DNA from: Selaginella moellendorffii
Lineage: Eukaryota > Streptophyta > Lycopodiopsida > Selaginellales > Selaginellaceae
Reading direction: 5' to 3'
Assembly (NCBI RefSeq): GCF_000143415.4
Contig: NW_003314279.1
Span: forward strand, 1,102,091 to 1,166,090
Length of the DNA stretch: 64,000 bases
Under the pieces are notes generated by a model, which ran no database searches, had not been told where the DNA came from, and was given only the letters and a program-made list of their open reading frames with translations. Of this stretch, positions 21,134-32,291 are shown piece by piece; the stretch's first letter is position 1; every line of letters starts with the position of its first letter. The position numbers and the translations under genes were made by a program.

Positions 21134-23317
21134 ATGTCATCGTCTTCGCCGCCAACGCCACTGGCATTGCCGTGGTTTGATCAGCGTAGCGGCGGCACGA
21201 TCGCGGATTTCCTCAGGAACAACAAGCCGCCGGAAGAGGTGCTGCTCAATTTCCTGGTCAACCCCTCGCCCGCGCCGAGGCCGTTGACTCCGTTGACCGG
21301 CGGCGGCGGCGGCGGCGAGCACGAGAGTCTGGCGATGGCGCGGCCCTGCGAGACGAGCCACGGCCCCGACTTTAGCGGCCTCTTGTTCGAGGGGAGCAGC
21401 ATCAAGTCCGAGGATGACGCCGCCGCTGACGATGGCTTGAATGGAGAGCTCATCGCCTTTGATCAGATCGACGCAGATATGGCCAGGGACTCCTTCTCGC
21501 TCTTTGGTGGCGCCGCCGCCGCCGCCACCACCACCGCCGCCGCCATGGACGACAGTAGCAACGGGAACTCCCAGGACGGGATCGAGCTGGAGGTTTGCTC
21601 GCCATCCAGGAGTGTTGGAGCTGCCGCCGCCGCCAGCGCGCTGCTCAACTTCCCGCTCAACAACTTCCTGGCGCAGCATGGGAGCTCGTTCCTGGCCGCC
21701 GCGGCCGCCGCGGCCGCCGCCGGTGTTGCTCCCGATGGCTCGGAGCTCGTTGGTTTTGAGGTGGCTCCGGCCGAGATCCACGCACAGTCGTGTAGCAATC
21801 TCGTGGGGGACTGGAGCTTGCCACCCGACACCATTCTTCTTCCTTCTTCTTCGCACGGCGGCAGCCATGGCAGTGAGTCCAACAATGCTGGTAGCAGCAG
21901 CGGGACAAACAACATGGTTCATCAGTATAATCTCCAGTGCGGTTCTTGCCAGATCCTACACTGTATTATCCACTCAAATGGTACGTAACTTTCTTTTCTT
22001 CCTCCTTCTCTCGGTCTCTTTGTTCTTGTTTCTTTCTCTTTGTTTTTCTCTCGTCTGACTCGTTGATTACTATACACACTGCATGAGCTCCACCATGACT
22101 TGTACTAGATCAGTGCAGGAGTCCAAGACACCAAGCTTGAGATCCACGGATGCGACGGGCAGAGCTACAACGCCGTGCTGCACACTCGGTTTTGTGTGGA
22201 CGATGGATTTCCCACCACCTTGGAGCAGCAGATTGTTGAGTAAGCCAAGCTCCCTGTGAAAGGTTTCTCTTTGTTGTCATCTTTGATGCTTTTCTCATTA
22301 TGAGTTGATTAGATGCGTGCTTGTTTGTTCTTTGCAGGTTTCCAGTGGGTAACGCGGAGTATGTGAAGCAATTTCTACTCCAGTACAGCCTCTTGCGCAG
22401 GAAGGAAGGCTTCGTACTGCGGCACGATTCCACGGGGAGCTTTGACACGGGCGGAGCGTCCGGTTTTGGAATCGGGCCCGACTGTTTGAACGAGTCGTCC
22501 GCTTCTTTCCCAAAGCAACTTGGCCGCAGTTTGTTCTCGGACCTTCACTCCGGTGCGTTTTCTTGTTTCCTTGATAGGACAGCATGCGTCTTTCGTTTTG
22601 CTTTCTTCTTTTGTAGACATTTCTATTGCTTTCTTGCTTTTCCGGACACTGGTCCTCTTTTCCTTTTTCCTCTTTTATGTTTTTTGCTAAACCAACATGT
22701 GCTGAGCTCTGTTCTCCAACAGCCTCCGATACTTTGAACGCGTTTGGTAAGCAACATCTTCTGGGGCCGAGCAAAGCAAACCGAAGCAGCAGCTTGGACA
22801 GCATGGACCCTGGCGACGGTTCCAACTTGCCTGTCAAGCCTCCAAAGAGCAACGCTGCCGCACAGGTTTCCTTCTGTCGCCCCCCAGCCAAAGGGATGAG
22901 TTTCTCACTGTAAGATCACACCGGTGTGTTTGCTTTTGCTCCTCTCCTCACCGAGTGTTTTTGCACTTTCAGAGGGAAAGAACCGGCAAGCTCAAGATGT
23001 CCGATCTAGCGCAGCACTTCCACCTTCCTATAAATGCCGCCGCCAAGGAGCTGGGAATCTGTCCAACGGTGTTGAAGAAGATTTGTAGGAGGAACGGGAT
23101 GCGTCGGTGGCCTCACAGAAAGGTAAGAATGTCTCTCTCTCGCTCTTGTTTTTTAATCTTTCCTCCATAGATTAAGAGTATAGAGCGGATAATCGCCACC
23201 TTGGAGCAGACAATAGCAGAAGGGGCTGGGCAAGGTGACGAAGGAATTCGTATGGAGATAGCGATGCTGCGGAACGAGCGTGCTCAGCTATGCGCGGGTT
23301 TGCTCGGGGAGACCTGA
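21134..23317 (+). CDS. RWP-RK domain transcription factor (RKD-like)
   Basis: Six exons reconstructed: 21134-21980, 22119-22239, 22338-22552, 22723-22865, 22973-23122, 23171-23317, giving 540 aa with all junctions in frame. The long first exon encodes an acidic, Gly/Ala-rich N-terminal half. Exons 1-3 carry the region found upstream of the RWP-RK motif in plant RKD proteins (CGSCQILHCIIHSNG, KLEIHG, VEFPVGNAEYVKQFLLQYSL). Exon 5 has the RWP-RK domain: FHLPINAAAKELGICPTVLK, then KICRRNGMRRWPHRK, where RWPHRK is the signature. Exon 6 forms a leucine-rich coiled coil (IERIIATLEQTIAEG). RKD proteins are DNA-binding regulators of egg and germ-cell identity in land plants; that role here is inference. 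At 540 aa it is longer than typical angiosperm RKDs. Confidence 0.9.
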
Positions 23318-23772
23318 TCCGCGGACAAGTTTTCTTTCTTGTCCTCGCGCCCCGGCGAGCCGAGCGCTGTATTATAATCAGATCTAGCAGCAGTAGCGCG
23401 CGAGAGAGCGAGAGCAAGCTAAACGAAGAGAAGAATTTTTTTTTTTTTAATCGGCTTCGTTGTGTACATCGTAGGAACTTGTTCGGTTGTGTCTTGAAGC
23501 TGTAATTACACTCCGTGTACAAAGTGGTCTCACTTCTTTTCCGATAGAAACTCCGGAAAAGAGGAGGAAGAAAAGAGAGTCGTGAAAACTGACCGATCCG
23601 ACTTATCCTTTCCTCAACGACGTCCAAAGTTTGATATAGACACATTCCCGAGTGTTCTTTCCTTGGGCTCCTGTTTTCATGCACCACACCCATAAGTAGC
23701 GAACGAGACGAACTTGGAAAAAACTCAAGTGAGAGAGAGAGAGGAGTTTTTTCTTTTCTTACCCGAGGATCT
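23318..23772. other. Convergent 3' spacer
   Basis: Between the RWP-RK gene (+) and ATL 8 (-). It contains a T-run at about 23438-23448. No further gene is seen. Confidence 0.5.
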
Positions 23773-24264
23773 TCAGGTGGAAACCACCTCGAGCAGCGGT
23801 TCCTTTTGCAAACTGTCGCGGCAAATCGGGCAGGAGCTGTGCGAGAAGAACCACATGTCGATGCAGTCAGTGTGGAAGCAGTGGCCGCAGCGCGGGAGGT
23901 GCCGAATCTCCGAGTCTCCCTTCCCAAACTCGATCAAGCACACGGCGCAGCACTCGACATTCTCTTCGCCGCTCTTGATCTTCACCAGCTGCTCGTAGCT
24001 CACCACCGGCAGCCGCTTCACTAGATCCTTGGAGAGTCCCAGCCTGGACTGGAAGCCGCCACCACCAGCACCAACGAGTTCCTGTCCCTCCTCCTGTACC
24101 TGCCTGTGACGCCTGTTGCGAGCCTCGACGCACTTGCACGCGTAGAAGAAGATGAGCAGCGACAGCAGCATGAATGCGAAGAGGATGGAGCAGACAATCA
24201 CCACCGTGAGCCGATCGGTTGCCAGGGACGAGGAGAGTGGCGACGAAGATCTCGGGTCTTGCAT
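23773..24264 (-). CDS. ATL-type RING-H2 E3 ubiquitin ligase 8 (163 aa)
   Basis: Compact single-exon ATL on the minus strand, ATG at 24264. Membrane span about residues 20-44 (VVIVCSILFAFMLLSLLIFF), a basic stretch, a good GLD-like box (LGLSKDLVKRLPVVSYEQL) and a RING-H2 finger from CAVC to CPIC with core CGHCFHTDC and DMWFFSH. The second-to-third cysteine gap is the canonical 14. Together with ATL 1 it is the closest to the textbook ATL layout in this window. RAD54 ends about 380 bp upstream on the same strand. Confidence 0.93.
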   Translation of the reverse strand: MQDPRSSSPLSSSLATDRLTVVIVCSILFAFMLLSLLIFFYACKCVEARNRRHRQVQEEGQELVGAGGGGFQSRLGLSKDLVKRLPVVSYEQLVKIKSGEENVECCAVCLIEFGKGDSEIRHLPRCGHCFHTDCIDMWFFSHSSCPICRDSLQKEPLLEVVST

Positions 24265-24644
24265 TCTTCCCTTTCGCCAAGCTTGTCAGTCCCGCGTCGA
24301 GGAGAGAATTGGGGCTCCAGGTCATTAGGAGCGCAAGCTGACTTAGTGTTGAGCTGACACCGGAGTTAAACAGTAGCATTAGTCGGTCATCGTTGCAGAG
24401 AGCCACACACTGAGGAATCTGCCCCCTCAAACCAAACCAAACTGTAGCGTCTGGCTGGATAGCTTTTACGTCGTCTCGATCCTAGCAATCAGAATCCCGT
24501 CATGAGATCACACCAGCGAAAAGAAAAGAAGGAAAATGGAACGTACCTCAGACGCCGATCGAGGGGAATAAGCCACCGACGTCAGCACGCTTGCAATTTG
24601 CTCGGCATCTTCTCGAGGAGAGGGGGCCCTTCCCTCCTTGTCTC

Positions 24645-27600
24645 TCAGTCGGAATCACTTACTTCTAAATCGATGCAGACCCTCTTCGGCGAACGCAAAC
24701 AGGCGGCTTGTAATACTGACTTGTCAAGCTTTCTTTTTTGCGCGAACGTCGGCAGCGTGGTTCTAGCCGTTCTCGTAGAATCTCTCTCCTCCTCGGCGGC
24801 AGCTGATGGTAAAATCGAGTCTATAGGAACTACTTTACCATCGATTTGGCACGTAAAAACGAATGAAACCTGCTCCACATCCACTTTCAGTCAAATTCTT
24901 AAGGAGACACTGCGCACTCACCTCTTCACCAGCAGCCCATTGCAAGATGACATCAGGGACTGTTGATGGGTGCGAATGGTGAGCCCAGCGTATCAGGTCC
25001 TCTTCGGCAGGCTCACCTATCTGGCGACAGGAAAAAGAAAAAAACTTTTATCTATGCATTGACCATCGAGTAGACCTCCAGACCTGTTTCTCCCAATGCC
25101 TTTGCCTCTCCAGACAGCCGGCAGTCTTAGCGAAAGCGCCTATATCACCTAGTTGATTAGCTAGTTCATTTGGAACATTTTCAACATCGCAACGTTCACA
25201 ATCAAGCGTGTCATGTGTATCAGAACTGGATAAAAAACGATTTAATGAGCCGCGAGGAATTCCTAATCCATTGCAATCACCTTATGTCGCGAAGGGTGAA
25301 CAGATCCCTCAAATCTTCTGTGGATAGCGCGTTGACCTGGAACAGAAGTACTACAACTCTCTTCAAAAATTTAATCAGCTTTCGAACCTCAGCTTTGGAG
25401 TCGCCACTGATCACCTTTTGAAGTCCTTCCTTCGACATTTGACGCTGATAAACCTGCTTGCGACAAGCGTGTTAGAAAAAGTAGCGCTTTCACAACTACA
25501 CCTTTATGCTACCTTCTCTTCGATTGTACCAGTTGCTAAAAATCGATAGATGTACACACGCTTCTTTTGGCCATCTCTCCAAACACGCGCTGCTGCCTGC
25601 ATCCTAGTTAAAGCAATGATATTCAGAACGTTTCTGTTACCTGTTTGTCATTTGCCGGATTCCAATCAGGATCAAATAGAACCAGCCGGTTGCCGCCAAT
25701 CAAGTTTAATCCACATCCACCGGCCTTGCTACTCAGTAGGAAAGCGAATTCGTTCTGTTCACCGACAGTTTAACGTTGGATAAACGAAATGCATTAAAGT
25801 CAAAATAACCTGTGACGGATCATTGAACTTTTGCACCAGCTTTTGCCTTTTCCCAATCGACGTACTTCCATCAAGCCTTACATAGGGATAGTTCCGTTCT
25901 CGACAGAGTTGAGCAAAGAGATCCAAGGTCTGAGAGCAAACATTTATTTAAATTTAGAGGAATTTTTTTTTCTTACCTGTGTATAATTCGATACAAGCAC
26001 GATCCTATCGTTTGTTTTCTTCCGTAGATTCTCCAGTAGACGAGCTAGAACAAACATTTTTCCAGACAACTTAACCCAGCTTCCGTCGGAAGGAGTCCCT
26101 CTGTCAGGGTACCATGTCATATACCCTGTTAGATGAAACTATGGCTTTTGATAAGGATCTACCTTCCAGTCTGCATCTCCTTCGGAAAAAATTGCATGCA
26201 ATTCTCAAAGCCAGCGGCTTCTGATCCGCCCGCACGAACAGTGTCATATATCAGCTGCAGGCAAGAGTTTGAAACAATGACTCGCTGCGAATCGATCTAC
26301 CTTTGGATGGCTGCAAAGCTTTTTCAAAGCCGTAATTGATGCAAGGACACGAGCACGTTTTGCTTTGTCTTGCAATGCCAGACGGACCTGCACAACATGG
26401 AGTTCAGAATGAAGCTAAATGCTCAGAAGTTTGCATACATTCTTTGAGTGTATAAAGTGTGTATACAGCTCTCGTTGCAGGTTTGTCAGCTTGCAGCAAA
26501 CTACCTCCACGATCTACAAATTTAGATAAAGTTAGCGATAAAGTACCAAAGCTTTATTCACCTTGGGAGGAAGATGGTTGGACAAAAGTGCATTCGTACG
26601 CCGAAGTATGAACTATAAGACAACCAATTTCAGTTCAGTATCAAAATCTAACTCTCAGCTGCATACTTGATTGACTTTCTCGCTTAGCTCCGCAGAGCGC
26701 TCCAATCCTAGTTTTCTTGCGTCTTCTGTAGCCTCAGGCTCACGACCGCGAAGAATAGGATTCTAGACCGATACAAACACTCAAAATACCAAAGGAAAAA
26801 CTGCCGCTGTTTACCTGATAATACCGGCGAAATGCAGCCACCTCGCCTAGAATGCCAGGATTCGTAAAATTCACCATAGCGTAAAACTCTTCTAGATCAT
26901 TCTGCAAGAGAAAAATGATGTACTGCAAGTAATTATATTGAAATGCGGACCTGCATTGGAGTGCCAGAAAGTAGAACTCTCCTATGGCACTGAAGACTAG
27001 CAAGTGCCTAAATTACCAACCCCTTAGAAAAAACCAAAACGACATATGTAAAAAGCTCACTTGATTTGTTAGAGTGTGGTCGTTCTTCAGCCTGTGTGCT
27101 TCGTCACAAATAAGAAGATCACAAGCACCTTCTTTCTGAAACTTGCCCGCATGCAATCTAAAGGTTTCGTATGAAATTATAAGAATCTACAGAAACTCCT
27201 GCCCATGATTAGAAAATTTACGTTTGAAAAAAAATAAATTGAAATACCTGAAATGCATTCCTGGGTGAAAGAAAACTGGCCACGTCTTGAAGAACTTCAG
27301 CACGTGATGCCTCGCAAATTGCAATGACGCTAGCGCGCCCACCAAGCCACTTCTTGATCTCAGACTCCCAGTTACTTACCAGACTGGTGGGAGTGACAAT
27401 GATAATCCGCTTAGCTATTGGCGATCCTTGGAAACCTTGTCTCAATAATGTCCAAAGAAGCGTTATAGACTGCAACGTTTTCCCAAGCCTGGAAATAAAT
27501 CGTTAAAGGGGAAGGCGTCCAACAACTGAACAGACCCCATGTCATCAGCGAGAATGCATCCAGACCAAGCCGCATCGCCAGCTTTTGAGAACTCGCGAAG

Positions 27601-28242
27601 GCCAGTTACACACTCAAACATGAACTGGACGCCTTCCCTGCATATACATTCCATTGTGAAAGGAAACAGAACCAAGAAAGGGGGAAAAAAAACAAAACAA
27701 CAGAGTACCTTTGATGTGGTCGAAGGAACTTCGCGACAATTGGATCGACCACTATAGTCGCACCATCCTCGTTTCCATCAGGCTGCCACAGCACCAAAGG
27801 CTCGAAGTCATCCGGAAGCTCTACACTCCCTTCACTGGGATCCTCTTGAATCGGCAGCGTCTCAACATTGGGACTCAAGGGAAGTAGAGGCTGTCTCTTC
27901 CAAGGAACAAATCTTTTCCTTGCGGAGAGGCGCCGAAGCAGCTCGTCACTGTTGCTCTGCCCGCCAGGACACGGGGACTTGAAAGGCCTCCTGATCACGG
28001 CAGCGCCGTCTGTGACAGTGAGAACCTTTGGAATCAATGCCTGTCGCTTCACAACCAAGTCTCCCCTGAAAATAAAATTTAAAAAACCAAGATGAGTGTG
28101 AAATGTGCTCAAGAAGCCAGAGATTATCTCACCTCAGTAGCGCTGCCACATTCTCGGACTTCCTGTTCTCTGGCGTGGCAAGATCTTCTACCCCTTCTTC
28201 TTCCTCCTCATCGTCCTCGAGCTGGAAATCTTCATCGTCCAT
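24645..28242 (-). CDS. RAD54: RAD54 SNF2-family DNA translocase
   Basis: Twenty-one exons, all in frame, giving 836 aa: 28242-28133, 28065-27709, 27637-27536, 27488-27248, 27186-27061, 27007-26951, 26901-26815, 26762-26667, 26612-26562, 26513-26439, 26387-26301, 26254-26163, 26100-25977, 25929-25810, 25754-25641, 25596-25513, 25453-25388, 25336-25281, 25225-25084, 25020-24922, 24869-24645. After an acidic N-terminus and the RAD54 motif [13 protein letters not shown] come SNF2 motifs I (ADDMGLGKT), II ([10 protein letters not shown]), III (LLSGTPMQN), V ([13 protein letters not shown]) and VI ([16 protein letters not shown]). A C-terminal [10 protein letters not shown] follows. RAD54 works with RAD51 in homologous recombination, moving on duplex DNA by ATP hydrolysis. 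All motifs look active. Most introns are 50-75 nt. The acceptor at 26101 is chosen over one at 26120 because only it keeps the frame. Confidence 0.95.
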
Positions 28243-28253
28243 GGCCGCGCCGC

Positions 28254-28261
28254 AAACCCTA
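28254..28261 (-). promoter_or_regulatory. Telo-box-like motif before RAD54
   Basis: AAACCCTA on the + strand, i.e. TAGGGTTT in the RAD54 sense strand, 11 nt before its ATG. Confidence 0.45.
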
Positions 28262-28744
28262 GCTAGAGAATCGCGCAATCTAGGCGCACTAAGCGAACCT
28301 TACGAGTGATCCACGGGCGAGGCGAGGCGGCGACGCGAAACCCTCCCTCTGCTCAGGAACCCTAGCTACTAAACTTCCCGCCAGTACAAAAAGATATTCG
28401 TCTAGTATAAAATTCAAATGATTAGGGCGGTCTCCCTTGTCTCATTCTTTTGTTATTGTTTATTGTTGTTCGATCAGTGCGGACAGCAAGATGGGAGGAG
28501 TGATTCGAAGTGATCATAGATCTTACAAGTTACAAACGCTTCTTTCTCTTGCGAAGAGATGGGCACATTTTATTTTCTTTGGGAGCACGAAGTGTGTGAG
28601 CAAGCAATACGTGTCTCACGCCAACAATGTGTGTGGCGATAGGCCGTGTGGGTGATTTTGATATGGATGCGTATGGTGCGCGTACGATCAGTTAACTCCC
28701 TCTGTTCTTGCAAGCTTATCCGATCTTGATCAAGTTTGTCAGTG

Positions 28745-29434
28745 TCATTTCTTGGTCTCTTCCCGATCCACCTCGCGATCCCGATCGGTGCGAGCTCCAG
28801 GATCAACTACAATGACGATTTGAAGCTCGGATTGCTCCGATTGCTCTGGTGGTGGCGGTGGTGCTGCTGCTGCTGTGTCAGTGGCAGTCGACTGTGATTT
28901 GCTCCCGGCGGCGGTGGCGGCAGCGGCGACCAAGCTCGTCCGGCAAACGGGGCAGAAGAGATGCTTTTGGAGCCACTCGTCGACGCAATCGCAGTGGAAA
29001 CAATGGGAGCAGTGCGGAAGAAAACGGAGTCTGTCACTGGCAGGATCCAGGCGGCTCTGCTGCTGCTGGAAGTCTGTGAGACAAACAGCGCAGAATTCGC
29101 CACCCTTGATCCGCCCTGCCACCTCGCCCGCCCCCACAACCGGGATCTTCTCCAAGTGCCCCGCCACCGCCGCTCCTCCTCCTCCTCCGCCGCCGCCGCC
29201 GCCGCTCCATTGCGAGCTGCCGCTGGCGGCACTGCTGTCGCCGCCACCGCCGCCGCGGTCCAGCGACACATACCTGCAAAAGTAGAAGGCGAGCAATGCG
29301 AGCGTGCAGACGATCGCGGCGGCGCCAATCGCGAGCGCCGAGGTGAAATTCTGGCCAATGTCATAGCCCGAGAGCGTGGGCGCTACGGCAGAGGCGGCGG
29401 AGGCAGCGGCGTTGGGAGGTGGCGCGCCAACCAT
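28745..29434 (-). CDS. ATL-type RING-H2 E3 ubiquitin ligase 9 (229 aa)
   Basis: Single exon, minus strand. An Ala/Pro-rich N-terminus is followed by a membrane span (SALAIGAAAIVCTLALLAFY), a long glycine tract encoded by GGC/GGA repeats, a linker (GHLEKIPVVGAGE) and a RING-H2 finger from CAVC to CPVC with core CSHCFHCDC and DEWLQKH. The first loop is enlarged (QQQQSRLDPASD). The tail has polyalanine and polyproline and ends in charged residues after IVIVVDPG. The ATG at 29434 is preferred (G at -3, G at +4). An in-frame ATG at 29515 would add 27 residues. Confidence 0.88.
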   Translation of the reverse strand: MVGAPPPNAAASAASAVAPTLSGYDIGQNFTSALAIGAAAIVCTLALLAFYFCRYVSLDRGGGGGDSSAASGSSQWSGGGGGGGGGGAAVAGHLEKIPVVGAGEVAGRIKGGEFCAVCLTDFQQQQSRLDPASDRLRFLPHCSHCFHCDCVDEWLQKHLFCPVCRTSLVAAAATAAGSKSQSTATDTAAAAPPPPPEQSEQSELQIVIVVDPGARTDRDREVDREETKK

Positions 29435-30086
29435 TTCTATCTTCCGGGAGATTCCAGCCAAGAACCCTACGAGGAACAAGTTCTCGACCAAAACATTCCG
29501 CCCGTTTCTCCGCATTAAAAAGGAAGCCAACCATATATAGATCTAGCTGGCCAAACGTATAGCCAACGGAATATGCACCGCCACATGGAGCAAAGAGAAT
29601 CCGCCACGTGGCAGAGATGGTCTACCGTACGGTACGGTGCCGTGATTTTAGCTCAAATGAAGAATTCTTTTCCCGGGGAAATCTAATGGGAGGTCCCGTG
29701 GGGTCAGAACTTTGTCAACGCTGGAGCCTGGAGCGACCGACACAAATCAATGCCAGAGACTTGCATTGTTTGTTTGTATCCTTGTTCCAGTGGATAACGC
29801 TAGAGAACTCGCGAGCCAGATCTCCACGTCTCCTTTTTTTTGCCCGTGGATGAATGGACGAAGGCTCGAGAGAGATGGAGGTGGAGCGGATGGCGATGGC
29901 GCAGCGGCGGAGAGGCTGCCCAGTACAGAGACCACGCGCAAGGAATTGATTGTTTTGCCACTCGAAGATTCACGCACCTAGTAGAAGAGTTTGGGCGAAT
30001 CTTCATGACTTTGCTCCGAGAGCGACGGTTGCTTTGGCTATGCTTTATCAAGAAAGGGAGAGGGAGAAAAAAACAAAACTTGCTCC
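29435..30086. other. Intergenic spacer
   Basis: No gene supportable. The left part is the probable promoter of ATL 9, the right part the 3' flank of the coiled-coil gene. Confidence 0.5.
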
Positions 30087-30781
30087 TCAAGGCTTTCCGT
30101 GATCTTCTTTGGCTCCTTGAGGAGCATCTGCTTGATCTGCTTGAGGAGTGTCGGCTTGATAGTGATCGTTTGGAGGATTGTCAGCGCGGCTGAGCTCCTC
30201 GAGATGGGCTTGGATGTCCACACTGCGAGCTTCATCCGGAGAACCGTCGCTCTGGTCGTCAACTTTGCTGCTGCGTTTGAGCTCCTCGAGTTGGGCACGT
30301 ACGTCGGCATTGAGATCGAATGGAATTTTGTTCTGCTTGAGAGCCTGCATATAAGTGTAGAGCTCGTCCATGGTCAGCTCTTGAGACTTTTGATTCTGCG
30401 ATAGCTCCGGGTGCGTCGCGAGTACTTGCTGGGTCACACTCTTTATCCTGTTCGTGGCTTCTTCACGCTGCCAGAGTCACAATTCAGGAGAAGAAAGAAA
30501 GAAAGAACGAGAGACAATCTTATAAACACTCGCTCACCGCCTGGATCATCACTTGCTCCTTTTTCAAGATCTCCTCATGGAGCGTACGGAAGACCTTTAA
30601 CACCATTTGCTCCTGATTCCGCCGAGCTTCCTGCATCTGGCGATCGAGAAAACCCACCAAAGCGATCACTCCAGGCTCGCTTCCAAGTATCTGGCATTTG
30701 GGCTCTCACCTCGCGAAGCACCGGATCTTCTCCCTTGAACACTATCGAAATGATTCTTCTCACGCTTGTGACCCACCGCAT
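30087..30781 (-). CDS. Hypothetical coiled-coil protein, three exons (183 aa)
   Basis: Exons 30781-30710, 30636-30538 and 30467-30087 join in phase 0 at both introns. The protein starts MRWVTSVRRIISIVFKGEDP, goes into a charged, Gln/Glu-rich stretch likely to form a coiled coil (RNQEQMVLKVFRTLHEEILK), and then has a motif TMDELYTYMQALKQNKIPFD followed by two related segments (RAQLEELKRS and QAHLEELSRA). The C-terminus is Asp/Gln/Pro-rich and probably disordered. I do not recognise the family. The N-terminal helix could be an organellar targeting signal, which is only inference. Part of exon 1 and its upstream flank recurs, broken, at about 55127-55200, so the gene lies at the edge of the duplicated block. 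Confidence 0.75.
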
Positions 30782-30935
30782 TTTTCTAGCCTCCGTGCCC
30801 TAAACCCCTTCTTTGGATCCAAGCTAAATAACAAAAGTCTGCATTGCTTTAATCATAGCCTCTGGTTGATACATCCAGAGCTCCTCCTTGTCTTTAAAAC
30901 TTGCCATTGATCTAGATATAAGTAACTTGGAGAGA

Positions 30936-31266
30936 ATGAGGAAGATAAATGGCTATGTTTCTATCCTCCTCCTTATGCTCGTTGTCTATGCTTTGAATGT
31001 GAATGGAAGCAAGGGTATGATCTCTACACATTTTTCTCTGATTTTCTGATTAAATTCGTAAATTTTCTTGTGCAGATAGATGGGATGAACTTCTGAGAAC
31101 GGATGCTGAGCAAGCCAAGAGCACAATCCAGCGTGAGGTCGGAGCTGGTGTTGATGTTATAGTGCTTCCAGAGGACAGTTTTTACACTGGTGATTATCAG
31201 TGGAATAGAGTGAGGATTTTCAAAGATAAAAACAATAAGGTATCCAAGGTTCCAAAGAGAGGATAG
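30936..31266 (+). CDS. Potato inhibitor I family serine-protease inhibitor, copy 1
   Basis: Two exons, 30936-31014 and 31076-31266, give 89 aa. A signal peptide (YVSILLLMLVVYALNVNG) is followed by the mature inhibitor: WDELL near the start, the binding loop region VIVLPEDSFYTGDYQWN, the conserved RVRIF strand, and an end in VPKRG. This is the potato inhibitor I (I13) fold, small secreted proteins that block chymotrypsin- or subtilisin-like proteases in defence. By alignment of RVRIF with the family the P1 residue should be Gly, P1' Asp. The second copy at 55327-55664 differs at P1. Confidence 0.88.
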
Positions 31267-31421
31267 AAAAATAACTGTGGCCCAAGATAAATTTAATCTT
31301 AATATTTACAAAAGTGGCACAATTATTTTAAATAAACCTCATAGAAATATATTTCCATTCATTTGTAATCTGATTATATATGAAGGCATTATTCCACAAT
31401 CCTCCCATTAGTTTCCTAAAA

Positions 31422-31935
31422 ATGTCTTTATGGTTTATTGTTCTTGTATCATTCTCTTTAATTTCAAGCCGTGGCTGGGCACTGAAAGTCTTGTCCGTCT
31501 ACAAATTTGGTAACTCTTACTCCAACACTGGCAACTAGGACGCTGGATTTCCATACTTCAACATCTTCACAATTCCCAGATCCCATCACAACACTGCCCC
31601 TACAGCAAGGATTTTATCGCAACAATCAACACTCCCAGGGAAGGTTTTGCAATGGATTGACTACCTCACTGATTACCTCGGCTTCCCTCTCCTGTCCCCA
31701 TACTTGTGGAGCATCACCATGGCCTCCAACTTCTAATGTGGTGCAAACTTTGCCTATGGAGGATCCATGGCTGCCTTGGTCTATGAGAACCATAACCCCT
31801 TCGATCTCAATGTCCAGGTCTTCGAGTTCTTGTGCCTCCAGCACTTGGCCAACACCACCTCCGGATCCCATCGCCAGCTTAGTTTTTGGACACCTTCTTC
31901 GTGATCCAAGCTGGCTCTGCAGACTTCACCTACAT
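31422..31935 (+). pseudogene. GDSL esterase/lipase, truncated pseudogene, copy 1
   Basis: Starts with the same leader as the copy at 55816 (MSLWFIVLVSFSLISS). The block I motif FGDSYSDTGN is mutated to FGNSYSNTGN, losing the catalytic-serine context, and is followed by a stop. Downstream frames still show GDSL-family segments (DYLTDYLGFPLLSP) to about 31935, where retroelement sequence begins. Compared with copy 2, everything after that point is gone. Confidence 0.85.
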
Positions 31936-31937
31936 GT

Positions 31938-32225
31938 GAGGATGTAGTATATTTGAGATCACCATACGACAGAGACACGTGGCGACACATGGTGGATCTG
32001 GAGAGTCACGACTCTCACCTGTGTATGTATGTGTAACCAACAAAAAAAAACGACTTGAGAGACTATCCATGGTGTTCAAATATAGAAAAAAAGGGCCCAT
32101 GAATAAAAGTGCACCTCTTTTTCCAATCGGTTAAGGGTTTTGGGATATTTAAGGTTAAACGTCCTTGGGTTTGAATAGTACTGGGTTAGGTGACTTCCTA
32201 GGAAGTCTAAATTCAGGAGCTTACA
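31938..32225 (+). mobile_element. Cassandra-like TRIM: 3' internal end plus LTR
   Basis: The LTR is 32032-32225 (194 bp, TGTAACC...GCTTACA). Just upstream lies a hairpin, GAGAGTCACGACTCTC, matching a similar hairpin upstream of the 3' LTR at 40795. The LTR carries a segment at about 32152-32209 matching the 3' half of plant 5S rRNA (internal promoter region), including GGTTAGGTGACTTCC. The 5' LTR of this copy is missing. Confidence 0.65.
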
Positions 32226-32291
32226 ATATGGCCATGATGATATCTGAGCAATAGAGTTTTTTTCTTCTTCCTTAGTCTTCAACATGGTATC

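Noticed and set aside
22298-22891. 197-codon minus-strand frame across the RWP-RK exons 3-4
   Set aside because: It is antisense to well-supported exons and introns and lacks any family features.
18988-29364. Long antisense open frames opposite the ATL genes (for example 28961-29518 +, 21137-21922 -)
   Set aside because: GC-rich codon shadows of real genes; no start context or domain.
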